Positions 53,389 through 62,371 of a stretch of 64,000 nucleotides of DNA are shown here, one piece after another. The translations under genes and the position numbers were made by a program. Position 1 is the first letter of the stretch, and every line of letters starts with the position of its first letter. The notes beneath the pieces were generated by a model, which was given only the letters and a program-made list of their open reading frames with translations, did no database searches and had not been told where the DNA came from. Origin of the DNA: Paracoccus wurundjeri (lineage in GTDB: Bacteria > Pseudomonadota > Alphaproteobacteria > Rhodobacterales > Rhodobacteraceae); NCBI RefSeq assembly GCF_030678915.1, contig NZ_JAUUTZ010000023.1, forward strand, positions 19,923 through 83,922. The letters run 5' to 3'.

Positions 53389-54738
53389 TTACCAACGACG
53401 CTCGAACCGGCGGCGCAGGAAGATGGCAAGCAGGTTCATGCAGAAAAGGAAGATCAGCAGCACGATGATCGCGCCCGAGGCCCGTTCGATAAAGGCCGGA
53501 TCGGCGCGCTGCGTCCAGTTATAGACCTGCACCGGCAATGCCGAGGCCGGATCCCACAACCCTTCCGGGGGCGCTGCGGGAAACTCCCGGACGAAGGCGA
53601 CCATGCCGATCAACAGGAGCGGCGCGGTTTCACCCAAAGCCTGCGCCAGCCCGATGATGGTCCCGGTCAGGATGCCCGGCATCGCCAGAGGCAGGACATG
53701 ATGGAAGATCGACTGCATCTTGGACGCGCCCACACCAAGCGCCGCATCCCGGATCGAGGGCGGCACGGATTTGAGTGCGGCACGGGTCGAGATGATGATC
53801 GTCGGCAGCGTCATCAGCGTCAGAACCAGCCCGCCCACGATGGGCGCGGATTGCGGCAGCCCGACGAAATTGATGAAGGCGGCAAGACCAAGGATACCGA
53901 AGACGATAGAGGGCACCGCGGCGAGATTCGAGATATTCACCTCGATCAGGTCGGTCCAGCGGTTTTGCGGCGCGAACTCTTCAAGATAGATCGAGGCGGC
54001 GACACCGATCGGCACGGCAAGGAACAGCACCACCAGCATCATATAGGCCGAACCGATAATCGCCACCCCCACGCCGGCGGCTTCCGGTCGTTGGTCCGAG
54101 GCGTCGGGATTGGTGATGAAATTCCAGTTAAAGCGGGTCACCAGCTTGCCCTGCTCTTTCAGTGCATCTGCAAGCTGAAGCTGCTGGGGCGAGGTGTTGG
54201 CATCCCTCGCGGCGCTTTCCATCGAGACCCGCCGCTTGAAATAGCCGTCCACCCGGCCATTCACCAGAACGTTGAAATCCACTGTCTGACCAACCTGTTC
54301 AGGATCCGCCAGCACGTGATTGCGAAGCTGCGCCGAGGCCTCTTTAGAGATCAGGTTGCTGGTATCCGTGCTCGTCAGTCCCTCGATCGCGATGCCGCTA
54401 TCAGCAACCGCGGTTTCAACCGCCTTGTCCAGAACCTTGCCATAGGACAGGGTCAGAACCTTGGACATTTCAGCCGGATCGCGATTGCCGTTCGGATCCA
54501 GCGTTTCGGCATCAAGCGCGACCGGGATCGACAGGTAACTTTGCCGGAAGGCGCCTGCTCCGTCCGAAACGATGGAGGTCAGCAAGATGACAAGCGCGGC
54601 CATCGCGATCCCGATGGCAATCACGCCATACATGCGAAAGCGCTTTTCGGTGGCATTGCGTTTCCGGGTGCGGGCATCCTGCGACAACAGCGAATTGCCA
54701 CGTGGCTGAGCTTCGGAAGACATGGGAATATCGGTCAT
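53389..54738 (-). CDS. pstA: Phosphate ABC importer permease PstA, long form
   Basis: The 449-residue product is longer than the usual 280-300 residues of PstA. The extra N-terminal part has one membrane segment (MYGVIAIGIAMAALVILLTS, about 35-54) and a large periplasmic section (to about 215), resembling the DUF3333-type extension of alphaproteobacterial PstA. Then come the permease segments with the EAA loop SIRDAALGVGASKMQSIFHH (about 331-350). It overlaps pstC by four bases. Confidence 0.95.
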   Translation of the reverse strand: MTDIPMSSEAQPRGNSLLSQDARTRKRNATEKRFRMYGVIAIGIAMAALVILLTSIVSDGAGAFRQSYLSIPVALDAETLDPNGNRDPAEMSKVLTLSYGKVLDKAVETAVADSGIAIEGLTSTDTSNLISKEASAQLRNHVLADPEQVGQTVDFNVLVNGRVDGYFKRRVSMESAARDANTSPQQLQLADALKEQGKLVTRFNWNFITNPDASDQRPEAAGVGVAIIGSAYMMLVVLFLAVPIGVAASIYLEEFAPQNRWTDLIEVNISNLAAVPSIVFGILGLAAFINFVGLPQSAPIVGGLVLTLMTLPTIIISTRAALKSVPPSIRDAALGVGASKMQSIFHHVLPLAMPGILTGTIIGLAQALGETAPLLLIGMVAFVREFPAAPPEGLWDPASALPVQVYNWTQRADPAFIERASGAIIVLLIFLFCMNLLAIFLRRRFERRW

Positions 54739-55940
54739 TCGTACTGCTCCCGGTATTTGCGCACGATGTAAAGCGCGACAACGTTCAGCCCCAGGGTGAT
54801 CACGAACAGCGTCAGGCCCAGCGCGAAGGCAACCAGGGTCTCCGGCGCTGCGAAATCGTTGTCTCCGGTCAACTGGCTGACGATCTTGACGGTGATCGTC
54901 GTCATCGCCTCGAACGGGTTAAGCCCCAGCCGCGCAGCCGCTCCGGCCCCCAGCACCACGATCATGGTTTCCCCGATGGCGCGGCTGGCGGCCAGCAGGA
55001 CCGCGCCCACGACACCGGGAAGTGCTGCGGGCAGGACCACCTGCTTGATCGTCTCGGAGGGGGTCGAGCCAAGCCCAAGCGCCCCGTCGCGCATGGATTG
55101 CGGTACGGCGTTGATAATGTCATCTGACAGCGAACTGACAAAGGGGATCAGCATGATGCCCATGACCAGCCCGGCAGTCAGCACGGAAGAGCCGGAACTT
55201 CCCAGCCCCAATGGTTGCGCGAAGTAATCACGCAGCATCGGCCCCACCGTGATCAATGCGAAAAGACCGTAAACGATGGTCGGGATCCCGGCGAGAATCT
55301 CGATGGCGGGTTTCGCAATGCCCCGCACGCGTTTGCTGGCATATTCCGACATGTAGATGGCCGCGAACATCCCGATCGGCACAGCGACCAGCAATGCGAT
55401 GAAACTGATATACAGCGTGCCCCATAACAGCGGAAGGATGCCCAGACTGGAATTGCCCTGGAAGCGCGGCGTCCAGTTGAGGCCAAAGAAAAACTCGGTC
55501 CAGCTGTATTTCTGAAAGAAATGCCCGGTCTCGAAGATCAGCGACAGCACGATCCCGGCGGTGGTCAGAATTGCGATGGACGAGCAGAATATCAAAAACC
55601 CCTGCACGATCTTTTCGACCACATTGCGGGCGCGGAAATCGGTATTGATGCGCGTCACGCCCCAGCCAAGCCCGGCAACCGAAGCCGCCAGCGCAAGCAG
55701 CCCGGCGAAACCGGTCGCCTCCGGGGGAAATACCTTCGCCATGCGCAGAACCGATGCAAGCATCAACACGACGATGGCCGGGGTCAGCGTGGTCAGTGCA
55801 ACGCTGGCGCCATGATAACCGGGCCGGCTGTGGAGCTTGCGGATATCCGTGCCGGCAGAGGCAAATGCCCGGCTGCGCCCGATGATATAACCGGCGACGG
55901 CCAAAGCCAGACTGACAAGCAATGCCCATGAAAGCGGCAT
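54735..55940 (-). CDS. pstC: Phosphate ABC importer permease
   Basis: The 401-residue product has about eight membrane segments. A divergent N-terminal section (about 1-105) precedes the PstC core, which has FFFGLNWTPRFQ (about 150-161), GILAG-like EILAGIPTIVYGLFALITVG (about 214-233) and the EAA loop SMRDGALGLGSTPSETIKQV (about 279-298). It is translationally coupled to pstA (ATGA). The order pstS-pstC-pstA-pstB-phoU-phoB is standard. Confidence 0.95.
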   Translation of the reverse strand: MPLSWALLVSLALAVAGYIIGRSRAFASAGTDIRKLHSRPGYHGASVALTTLTPAIVVLMLASVLRMAKVFPPEATGFAGLLALAASVAGLGWGVTRINTDFRARNVVEKIVQGFLIFCSSIAILTTAGIVLSLIFETGHFFQKYSWTEFFFGLNWTPRFQGNSSLGILPLLWGTLYISFIALLVAVPIGMFAAIYMSEYASKRVRGIAKPAIEILAGIPTIVYGLFALITVGPMLRDYFAQPLGLGSSGSSVLTAGLVMGIMLIPFVSSLSDDIINAVPQSMRDGALGLGSTPSETIKQVVLPAALPGVVGAVLLAASRAIGETMIVVLGAGAAARLGLNPFEAMTTITVKIVSQLTGDNDFAAPETLVAFALGLTLFVITLGLNVVALYIVRKYREQYE

Positions 55941-56012
55941 CTGATCTTCCTTGCGTCTAGGGTAAGAAAGAAAGCGGGCGGCGCGAAATCTTCCGCGCCG
56001 CCGCGATACTCA

Positions 56013-57044
56013 TTACTCGGACAGGGTGGTTTCGTTCGCCACGGCTTCCTGCACCGATGCCAATTCGGGATCGGCGACCAGACCGTATTGCGCCAGAGGA
56101 CCTTCCGGCCCGGCCAACTCATCGGCGACGAAGAACTCCGCATATTCCTTCAGGCCGGGAATCTCGCCGATATGCGCTTTCTTGACATAGAAATACAGCG
56201 GGCGCGAAACCGGATATTCGCCCGAAGCGATGGTTTCGGTGGAAGGGGTAACACCCGATATCGTCGCCACTTTCAGCTTGTCGGTATTGTTCTCGTAGAA
56301 GGACAGACCGAACACGCCGATACCGTTCGGGTCGCTTTCGATACGGGCAAGAGTCTCGGTATAGTCGCCGTCGATATCGACCGACTTACCATCGGTGCGC
56401 AGCGTCATGCAGGCTTCTTCGGCCTTGTCCTCATCGCCCATTTCGGCGGCAAAAACTTCCATGGCGCCCGATTCTTCACAACCGGCGAGGATGACTTTCT
56501 CTTCGAAGACTTCGCGGGTGCCGTGCTTGGTACCGGGTACGAAAGCAAGAATGGCCTGCTCGGGCAGTTCCGGGTTCACTTCGTTCCAGTTGGTCGCGGT
56601 GTTATCGACGATGGCGCCATCCTTGACGACCTTGGCGGAAAGGGCATTGAACCAATCTGCCGGCGTAAAGACGAAATCGGGACCGCTGGACTGGTTCGCG
56701 AAGACGATCCCGTCATAGCCGATGCGGACTTCCATGATGTCAGTCACGCCATTGGCGGCGCAGGCTTCGATCTCGCTTTCCTTGATGGGGCGGCTGGAAT
56801 TGGCGATATCGACGGTATTCTCGCCCACGCCTTCGCAGAATTTCTTGAGACCCGCGGACGAGCCACCGGATTCCACGACCGGGGTCGGAAAATCGGTATT
56901 CTCACCGAAAGCTTCCGCGACGATCGTGGCATAGGGCAGCACGGTCGAGGAGCCCGCGATCTGGATCTGGTCGCGGGCGGCGGCGGCGGTTGCGGACAAT
57001 GCGACTACGGACAGCGCCGTTGCCGTAAGACCAAAGGGTTTCAT
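56013..57044 (-). CDS. pstS: Phosphate-binding periplasmic protein
   Basis: The 343-residue product from the ATG at 57044 has a Sec signal (MKPFGLTATALSVVALSATA), then the PstS phosphate site: IAGSSTVLPYATIVAEAF (about 28-45), ESGGSSAGLKKFCEG (about 57-71) and NSSRPIKESEIE (about 82-93). The late TKHGTREVFEEKVI with the Gly-Thr-Arg is also typical. It captures phosphate for PstCAB. It heads the operon behind four Pho half-boxes. Confidence 0.97.
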   Translation of the reverse strand: MKPFGLTATALSVVALSATAAAARDQIQIAGSSTVLPYATIVAEAFGENTDFPTPVVESGGSSAGLKKFCEGVGENTVDIANSSRPIKESEIEACAANGVTDIMEVRIGYDGIVFANQSSGPDFVFTPADWFNALSAKVVKDGAIVDNTATNWNEVNPELPEQAILAFVPGTKHGTREVFEEKVILAGCEESGAMEVFAAEMGDEDKAEEACMTLRTDGKSVDIDGDYTETLARIESDPNGIGVFGLSFYENNTDKLKVATISGVTPSTETIASGEYPVSRPLYFYVKKAHIGEIPGLKEYAEFFVADELAGPEGPLAQYGLVADPELASVQEAVANETTLSE

Positions 57045-57096
57045 GTGGCAGCTTCCTGTATTGGTGTGAATTCTAGCGATCCCGGACCTAGACCCT

Positions 57097-57140
57097 GACG
57101 ATGACCGTTTCACGACGATTTTATGACATTTTTGTAACAG
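57097..57140 (-). promoter_or_regulatory. Pho box: four tandem 11-base half-sites before pstS
   Basis: On the minus strand four consecutive 11-mers fit the PhoB half-site CTGTCATAAAT: CTGTTACAAAA (57130-57140), ATGTCATAAAA (57119-57129), TCGTCGTGAAA (57108-57118) and CGGTCATCGTC (57097-57107). The first two match best. The array ends 53 bases before the pstS start codon and should place PhoB as activator upstream of the promoter. Confidence 0.85.
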
Positions 57141-57473
57141 GCCCTCGCCGAAGACAGCCGCGATGCGATGCCTCGCGATTTCGATTCCGAACGGGAAACG
57201 GATCGAATCACCTATGTTGACGAAAGCAGAAAACTATAATAATCCGCTCGGAAAGTTCCTCGAATCCGTTTAACTATATGAAAAATATATAAAACAATCA
57301 CGATAAAAATAGACGTGATTTTTTTCTTGTAAATCACGACAAACTTTGTTGTAATTTTCGTGTCAGAAGGCGTCACACGAGAGCTGGCGGCAGGGGCTTC
57401 CTTCACACCCTGCCGTTTGGTCCGTCCCGCCCCTCCGACATGAACTCACTTGGGGTCAGAAGAGGAGGTCCCG
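57141..57473. other. AT-rich region between pstS and the small-protein gene
   Basis: The core (57220-57360) is very AT-rich relative to the window. A 64-codon minus-strand frame exists there but lacks a ribosome site and protein character. The region must contain the promoter of the forward gene at 57474. No other feature was found. Confidence 0.4.
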
Positions 57474-57776
57474 ATGTATCGCACCGTTAAGACCGGTACC
57501 CATGCACTCGCTCAGGGTACATTCGTTCGCCGTCACGCTGACGGCCGGGTCGAAATCAACCTTGGCGACAGGCATGTCATCGGCTGGCCCGTCGGCGCAA
57601 CGTCCGAATGCGCCGGACAACAGCATGTCATCGCACGGCTGTTTGGCACGGGTTATTGGCGCGGCGGCCTGTTCGCTGCCGTGACGGCGTTGGGCCTGGG
57701 GCTTTCATTCCTGTCTGGTATGACCGCGCAGGCGGAAATCCTGAATGCCCCGGATAGCCTGGCCCACAATTTCTGA
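57474..57776 (+). CDS. Small membrane protein of unknown function
   Basis: The 100-residue product starts behind a very strong ribosome site (AGAGGAGGTCCCG). Residues 1-50 are a polar domain (GRVEINLGDRHVIGWPVG); about 62-80 is a single membrane segment (GGLFAAVTALGLGLSFLSGM), and the tail (AEILNAPDSLAHNF) follows a possible cleavage site AQA-E. The family is not recognised. The position between the phosphate operon and a strong terminator suggests a stand-alone, well-expressed gene. Confidence 0.65.
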   Translation: MYRTVKTGTHALAQGTFVRRHADGRVEINLGDRHVIGWPVGATSECAGQQHVIARLFGTGYWRGGLFAAVTALGLGLSFLSGMTAQAEILNAPDSLAHNF

Positions 57777-57783
57777 CACAAAC

Positions 57784-57811
57784 TTAACAAGTTGCGCGGG
57801 GAATATATAAC
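57784..57811 (+). promoter_or_regulatory. Candidate sigma-70 promoter for a short transcript
   Basis: TTAACA at 57784-57789 and TATAAC at 57806-57811 are 16 bases apart. They lie just after the stop of the small-protein gene and before a strong terminator at 57856, with no open frame between, which suggests a small RNA. Confidence 0.45.
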
Positions 57812-57817
57812 TCCATA

Positions 57818-57891
57818 ATATATCTCTGACGCATTGTATCTTCCACGCTTCCCGGCCCGTCAGGCGCATGATCGCGCCTGACGGGTTTTTT
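57818..57891 (+). ncRNA. Candidate small RNA ending at a strong terminator
   Basis: From the promoter at 57784-57811 a transcript would begin near 57818 and end after the T-run at 57891, about 74 bases. It has an AU-rich 5' half (ATAATATATCTC) and ends with the terminator stem. The alternative is simply the 3' end of the small-protein message. No known RNA family was recognised. Confidence 0.35.
57856..57891 (+). terminator. Strong Rho-independent terminator
   Basis: CCCGTCAGGCGC at 57856-57867 pairs perfectly with GCGCCTGACGGG at 57874-57885 (12 pairs, loop ATGATC), followed by six T residues. It separates the small-protein region from cobS. Confidence 0.95.
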
Positions 57892-58088
57892 GTTGACCCC
57901 AATCCTCTGCCCATCGCTTGCCCGATAACCCGCGCCGGACCGGATGGACGCAAGGCCCGCACATCTTGCCTTCCCGGTTTTCCGGCGCGACATTGGGAAA
58001 ATCAAAGCGCTTCACCGGCGATCCCCGGCTTGCACAAGCCGGGGGAATGCGCAATCAAGGCGCGGATGCGAGGAAAAGGGCCAATGCG

Positions 58089-59060
58089 ATGCTGGATATG
58101 AATGCCAAACCCACCGAAGAAATCGACCTGCGCGAAATGTTCGGTCTGGACAGCGACATGAAGGTCAAGGGTTTTGCGGAACGCAGCGAGCGCGTGCCCG
58201 ATATCGACAGCACCTATAAATTCGACCCCGACACCACGCTCGCGATTCTGGCGGGATTTGCCTATAATCGCCGGGTGATGGTCCAGGGCTATCACGGCAC
58301 CGGCAAATCGACTCATATCGAACAGATCGCCGCGCGTCTGAACTGGCCATGCGTACGGGTAAATCTGGACAGCCATGTCAGCCGGATCGACCTGATCGGC
58401 AAGGACGCGATCAAACTGGTCGACGGCAAGCAGGTCACGGTATTCCATGAGGGCATCCTGCCCTGGGCCCTGCGCAACCCGACCGCGATCGTTTTCGATG
58501 AATATGACGCCGGACGCGCCGATGTGATGTTCGTGATCCAACGCGTGCTGGAGGCTGACGGCAAGCTGACCCTGCTGGACCAGAATGAGGTCATCACGCC
58601 GAACCCCTATTTCCGGCTGTTCGCGACCTCGAACACCGTGGGTCTGGGCGACACTACCGGCCTGTATCACGGCACGCAGCAGATCAACCAGGGCCAGATG
58701 GACCGCTGGTCCCTGGTCTCGACGCTGAACTATCTCAGCCACGATGCCGAGGCCGCCATCGTGCTGGCCAAGAACCCGAATTACAATAATGAAAAGGGTC
58801 GCAAGCTGATCGGCCAGATGGTGACTTTGGCCGATCTGACGCGCACGGCCTTCATGCAGGGCGATCTGTCCACCGTGATGTCGCCCCGCACGGTGATCAC
58901 ATGGGCGCAGAACGCGCGGATCTTCGACAATGTCGGCTATGCCTTCCGCCTGACCTTCCTGAATAAATGCGACGAGTTGGAACGTCAGACCGTTGCCGAA
59001 TTCTACCAGCGCCTGTTCGACGAGGAATTGCCGGAAAGCGCGGCGGCGCAGGCGGGGTGA
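58089..59060 (+). CDS. cobS: Cobaltochelatase subunit CobS (AAA+)
   Basis: The 323-residue product starts MLDMNAKPTEEIDLREMFG, which agrees closely with CobS proteins. It has Walker A GYHGTGKSTH (about 67-76), Walker B IVFDEYDAGR (about 131-140) and sensor NTVGLGDTTG (about 184-193). With CobT it forms the ATP-driven part of the aerobic cobaltochelatase that inserts cobalt into hydrogenobyrinate a,c-diamide in vitamin B12 synthesis; CobN is elsewhere. A second in-frame ATG three codons on is possible. Confidence 0.97.
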   Translation: MLDMNAKPTEEIDLREMFGLDSDMKVKGFAERSERVPDIDSTYKFDPDTTLAILAGFAYNRRVMVQGYHGTGKSTHIEQIAARLNWPCVRVNLDSHVSRIDLIGKDAIKLVDGKQVTVFHEGILPWALRNPTAIVFDEYDAGRADVMFVIQRVLEADGKLTLLDQNEVITPNPYFRLFATSNTVGLGDTTGLYHGTQQINQGQMDRWSLVSTLNYLSHDAEAAIVLAKNPNYNNEKGRKLIGQMVTLADLTRTAFMQGDLSTVMSPRTVITWAQNARIFDNVGYAFRLTFLNKCDELERQTVAEFYQRLFDEELPESAAAQAG

Positions 59061-59145
59061 CGCGCAGGATTTTGATAAAGCGGTGTGCGGGCGGGCACTT
59101 GCCCGCTACACTGCCGGAACTGGCCAGATATCGTTAGGACACCGG

Positions 59146-61014
59146 ATGAAAAACTCCGACAACCCCGCCGATCCGTTCAAGAAGGCCCTGACCGAGGCCA
59201 CCCGCGCCCTGGCGGACGAGCATGAGTTGAACGTGACCTTCAGTGCCGATCCCGCAGGGGTTTCGGGCGATACGATGCGGCTGCCCCAGATCAGCCGCCG
59301 GATGGGGCGCGACGAGATCCTTCTGGCGCGGGGTACGGCGGACGCACTTGCCATGCGGATGCGTCATCACGACACCGCAACCCATTCGAAATTCGCCCCT
59401 GCCGGACCGATGGCCAAGGAACTCTACGAGGCGCTGGAAACCGCCCGTTGCGAGGCGTTGGGCGCGCGCGACATGCCCGGCGCATTGTCCAATATCGATC
59501 ACAAGATCGGCGCCGATGCCGAGAAAAAGGGCTATGCGAATATCAAGGCCCCGTCCGATGCGCCGCTGTCAGTGGCCGCGGGATATATCCTGCGGCAGGC
59601 GGCGACGGGGCGTGCCCTGCCCCGGGGCGCGCAAAATGTCGCCGATCTGTGGCGGCCATTCGTGGAACAGCAGGCGGGCGATACGCTGGCCGATGTGCAG
59701 GAGGTTCTGGCCGATCAGGCAGCCTTTGCACGGCTGTCGCGCCGGGTCATCAGCGATCTGGGTTATGGCGATCAGCTGGGTGAGGATCCGGACGCGCCCG
59801 AAGAAGACGATCCCGACGAAAACGCCGAGCAGGACGAGGAATCCGGCGACAATCAGTCCCGCGATCAGGACGATGGCGAGGATGCCGAAAGCTCGCCCGA
59901 ACGCAGTCAGGAACAACAGCAGGACGAACGGCAGGCTCAGGTCAGCATGGACGACCAGTCCGAAGAGCAACTGACCGACGAAGCCGAGATGCCCGAGGCG
60001 GAAACGCCCCCCGACCTGCCCCCTCCGGTCAGCGAGGCGTCCCCCGATTACAAGGTCTTCACCCAGCAATGGGACGAGGATATCCGCGCCGAGGAACTGG
60101 CCGAACCTGCCGAACTGGAACGGTTGCGCGCCTATCTGGACAAGCAGCTTGAACCCCTGCGCGGCGCGGTCAGCCGTCTGGCGAATAAATTGCAGCGCCG
60201 CTTGCAGGCACAGCAGAACCGAAGCTGGGAATTCGACAAGGAAGAGGGCGTTCTGGATGCCGGGCGGCTTGCGCGTGTGGTGGCGAACCCGACGACGCCT
60301 TTAAGCTTCAAGGTCGAGAAAGACATGGAGTTCCGCGATACCGTCGTGACGCTGCTTCTGGACAATTCCGGCTCGATGCGCGGACGCCCGATCTCGATCG
60401 CCGCGATCTGTGCCGATGTTCTGGCGCAAACGCTGGAACGGTGCAGCGTCAAGGTCGAAATCCTTGGCTTCACCACCCGCGCATGGAAGGGCGGGCAAGC
60501 GCGCGAGGCGTGGCTGCAAGCGAACCGTCCGGCCAATCCCGGGCGCCTGAACGACCTGCGTCACATCATCTACAAGCCCGCCGATGCGCCATGGCGGCGG
60601 GTGCGGCCCAATCTTGGGCTGATGATGAAAGAGGGGCTGCTGAAGGAAAATATCGACGGCGAAGCACTTGAATGGGCGCATAAACGGCTGGTCAAACGCA
60701 CCGAGGCGCGAAAAATCCTGATGGTGATCTCGGATGGTGCGCCGGTCGACGATTCCACGCTATCGGTAAATCCGGCGAATTATCTGGAAAAGCATCTGCG
60801 CGACGTGATCGCCATGGTCGAGCGCAAGAAACTTGTTGAATTGCTGGCAATCGGCATCGGCCATGACGTGACCCGCTATTACGCGCGCGCCGTGACGATC
60901 ACGGATGCCGAACAGCTTGCGGGCGCAATCACCGAACAGCTTGCCGCGCTGTTCGACAGCGATCCGCGCAAACGGGCGCGCGTGATGGGAATTCAGAATA
61001 TGCGCCGCGCCTGA
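59146..61014 (+). CDS. cobT: Cobaltochelatase subunit CobT
   Basis: The 622-residue product has an N-terminal helical domain, a very acidic low-complexity segment (about 210-290, rich in Asp, Glu and Gln), and a C-terminal von Willebrand A domain with the metal-adhesion motif LLLDNSGSMRG (Asp about 406). It partners CobS. The gene follows cobS by 85 bases. The start at 59146 has TAGGACACCGG; the open frame upstream overlaps cobS and is not coding. Confidence 0.95.
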   Translation: MKNSDNPADPFKKALTEATRALADEHELNVTFSADPAGVSGDTMRLPQISRRMGRDEILLARGTADALAMRMRHHDTATHSKFAPAGPMAKELYEALETARCEALGARDMPGALSNIDHKIGADAEKKGYANIKAPSDAPLSVAAGYILRQAATGRALPRGAQNVADLWRPFVEQQAGDTLADVQEVLADQAAFARLSRRVISDLGYGDQLGEDPDAPEEDDPDENAEQDEESGDNQSRDQDDGEDAESSPERSQEQQQDERQAQVSMDDQSEEQLTDEAEMPEAETPPDLPPPVSEASPDYKVFTQQWDEDIRAEELAEPAELERLRAYLDKQLEPLRGAVSRLANKLQRRLQAQQNRSWEFDKEEGVLDAGRLARVVANPTTPLSFKVEKDMEFRDTVVTLLLDNSGSMRGRPISIAAICADVLAQTLERCSVKVEILGFTTRAWKGGQAREAWLQANRPANPGRLNDLRHIIYKPADAPWRRVRPNLGLMMKEGLLKENIDGEALEWAHKRLVKRTEARKILMVISDGAPVDDSTLSVNPANYLEKHLRDVIAMVERKKLVELLAIGIGHDVTRYYARAVTITDAEQLAGAITEQLAALFDSDPRKRARVMGIQNMRRA

Positions 61015-61047
61015 TCCGGCGCGGCAGCATCGCGGTATGTTTCGGGC

Positions 61048-62163
61048 TCAGACGACCAGCGGCTTGCTGTTCTTGGCGTGGCGGTGGGCCAGTTGCCGGA
61101 CAAGACGCCCCTGCGGTATCGGCCGGGCAGCGGGCAGTGGTTCACCCTCGTGCAGTTCGGGGAACAGCGTATAAATCTCTTCCAGGGCCGCGGCTCCCAC
61201 GGATTTCAGTGCCTCTGGTCCGGTGTAAAGCGATTCAGTCCACGCCCCGTCCGAAAACAGAATCTGGTGCTGATCGAACAGAAAATGCACATAGGTGACG
61301 TTTTCCAGGTCTTCAGCAATCTCGATCCCGTCGACACCGACCAGTTGCTTGGCGGCGACCAGAACCTCATCCGTCCCGAACATGCGCATCGCAATCCGCG
61401 AACGGACCAAAATCCGGTGCTGCGGAGAAACCAGAAGATCCGTAGCAGGTGTCTGATCTCCAAGGCTTCCCGCCTTGATGCGGATCGGGCGCAGTTTGGG
61501 ATTCACCGCCTGTTCCCGGGCCGTCAGATTCCGGGATGATTTCCAGCGGACCCGCTGCAGCCCGTTATCAAGCGTCAGAACTTCGTCGCCCACGGCGATA
61601 TCACCGGCCCGAACCGCGCCGGTCGCGGTCGAGATCATGACTCCATCGGTGAAACAGGGCAGCGCATATTCCCCGGTCTGGGCTTCATATACGGTCTCAT
61701 CCGTGGTGAATTCCTGCCCCGGCGTCACCCCGCCATCGGCGACGATGAAGCCAAACTGCCCGTCGCGTTCGCTATCGGTCGCCGCGGTCAACGCCATCCA
61801 GTGCTCTTCGTCCTGCCGGTTGAAATAGCTGAGTTCCGGATGCCCTATTCCATCGGTATAGCTGTTCCATGTCTGTCCGCCATCGGTCGAATATTCGACG
61901 ATAACCGGCGCGCTTGGGATCACATCGTTTCCAGTGGTATCGTCAGGATTCAGATGGCCTTCGTCGCCCTGAACGGTCAGCTTCCAGCCGGTGATCTCCT
62001 CAAGACTACCGATCGCGCCAGCGTCCACCAGCCGGTCGCCCGGATGGTTGTCGTTGATTCGCAACGTCTGCTCACCTTCGGGATTAAATACGACTGACAA
62101 CGGGTCGACAGTGTTGAAATCGCCAAGCTGATTATTGGAAAAAAATAATTCGTAAAACGCCAT
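61048..62163 (-). CDS. Hint-domain (Hedgehog/intein) protein
   Basis: The 371-residue product has an N-terminal domain of about 170 residues with no recognised family (YELFFSNNQLGDFNTVDP; it contains VEYSTDGGQTWNSYTDG), then a Hint_2-type self-processing domain beginning at PCFTDGVMISTATG (about 169-182; Cys near 170) with VLVSPQHRIL-like LLVSPQHRILVRS (about 243-255) carrying the conserved His. There is no signal peptide, though type I secretion partners are common for this group. The Hint domain may cleave or attach to a nucleophile. The C-terminus lacks an intein splicing end. Confidence 0.85.
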   Translation of the reverse strand: MAFYELFFSNNQLGDFNTVDPLSVVFNPEGEQTLRINDNHPGDRLVDAGAIGSLEEITGWKLTVQGDEGHLNPDDTTGNDVIPSAPVIVEYSTDGGQTWNSYTDGIGHPELSYFNRQDEEHWMALTAATDSERDGQFGFIVADGGVTPGQEFTTDETVYEAQTGEYALPCFTDGVMISTATGAVRAGDIAVGDEVLTLDNGLQRVRWKSSRNLTAREQAVNPKLRPIRIKAGSLGDQTPATDLLVSPQHRILVRSRIAMRMFGTDEVLVAAKQLVGVDGIEIAEDLENVTYVHFLFDQHQILFSDGAWTESLYTGPEALKSVGAAALEEIYTLFPELHEGEPLPAARPIPQGRLVRQLAHRHAKNSKPLVV

Positions 62164-62371
62164 GATTCAGGAAAACCTCACTCTTCACGCAGTACAATAT
62201 GGCCAGTTACGGGCCACGGAACTTAGTTAACACCTCGTGGCAAACAGATGACAAGCGCAGAATCGCAGGTAATGTTACGCATTGACTTTCATGCGCACCC
62301 CCTCCGTTGGCGAAGGTTAATTCACAATAATATCAGGCTGACGTCAGTACAACTTACGGTAGTGCGGCGCG

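Noticed and set aside
51217..54771. A 1184-codon open frame on the plus strand across the pst genes
   Set aside because: It is antisense to phoB, phoU, pstB and pstA, all recognised families in the other frame. Long antisense frames are expected from high-GC codon use; composition is His/Arg/Gln-rich and not protein-like.
57212..57406. A 64-codon minus-strand frame in the AT-rich region before pstS
   Set aside because: It has Lys/Ile/Tyr-rich composition typical of random AT-rich sequence and no ribosome site.
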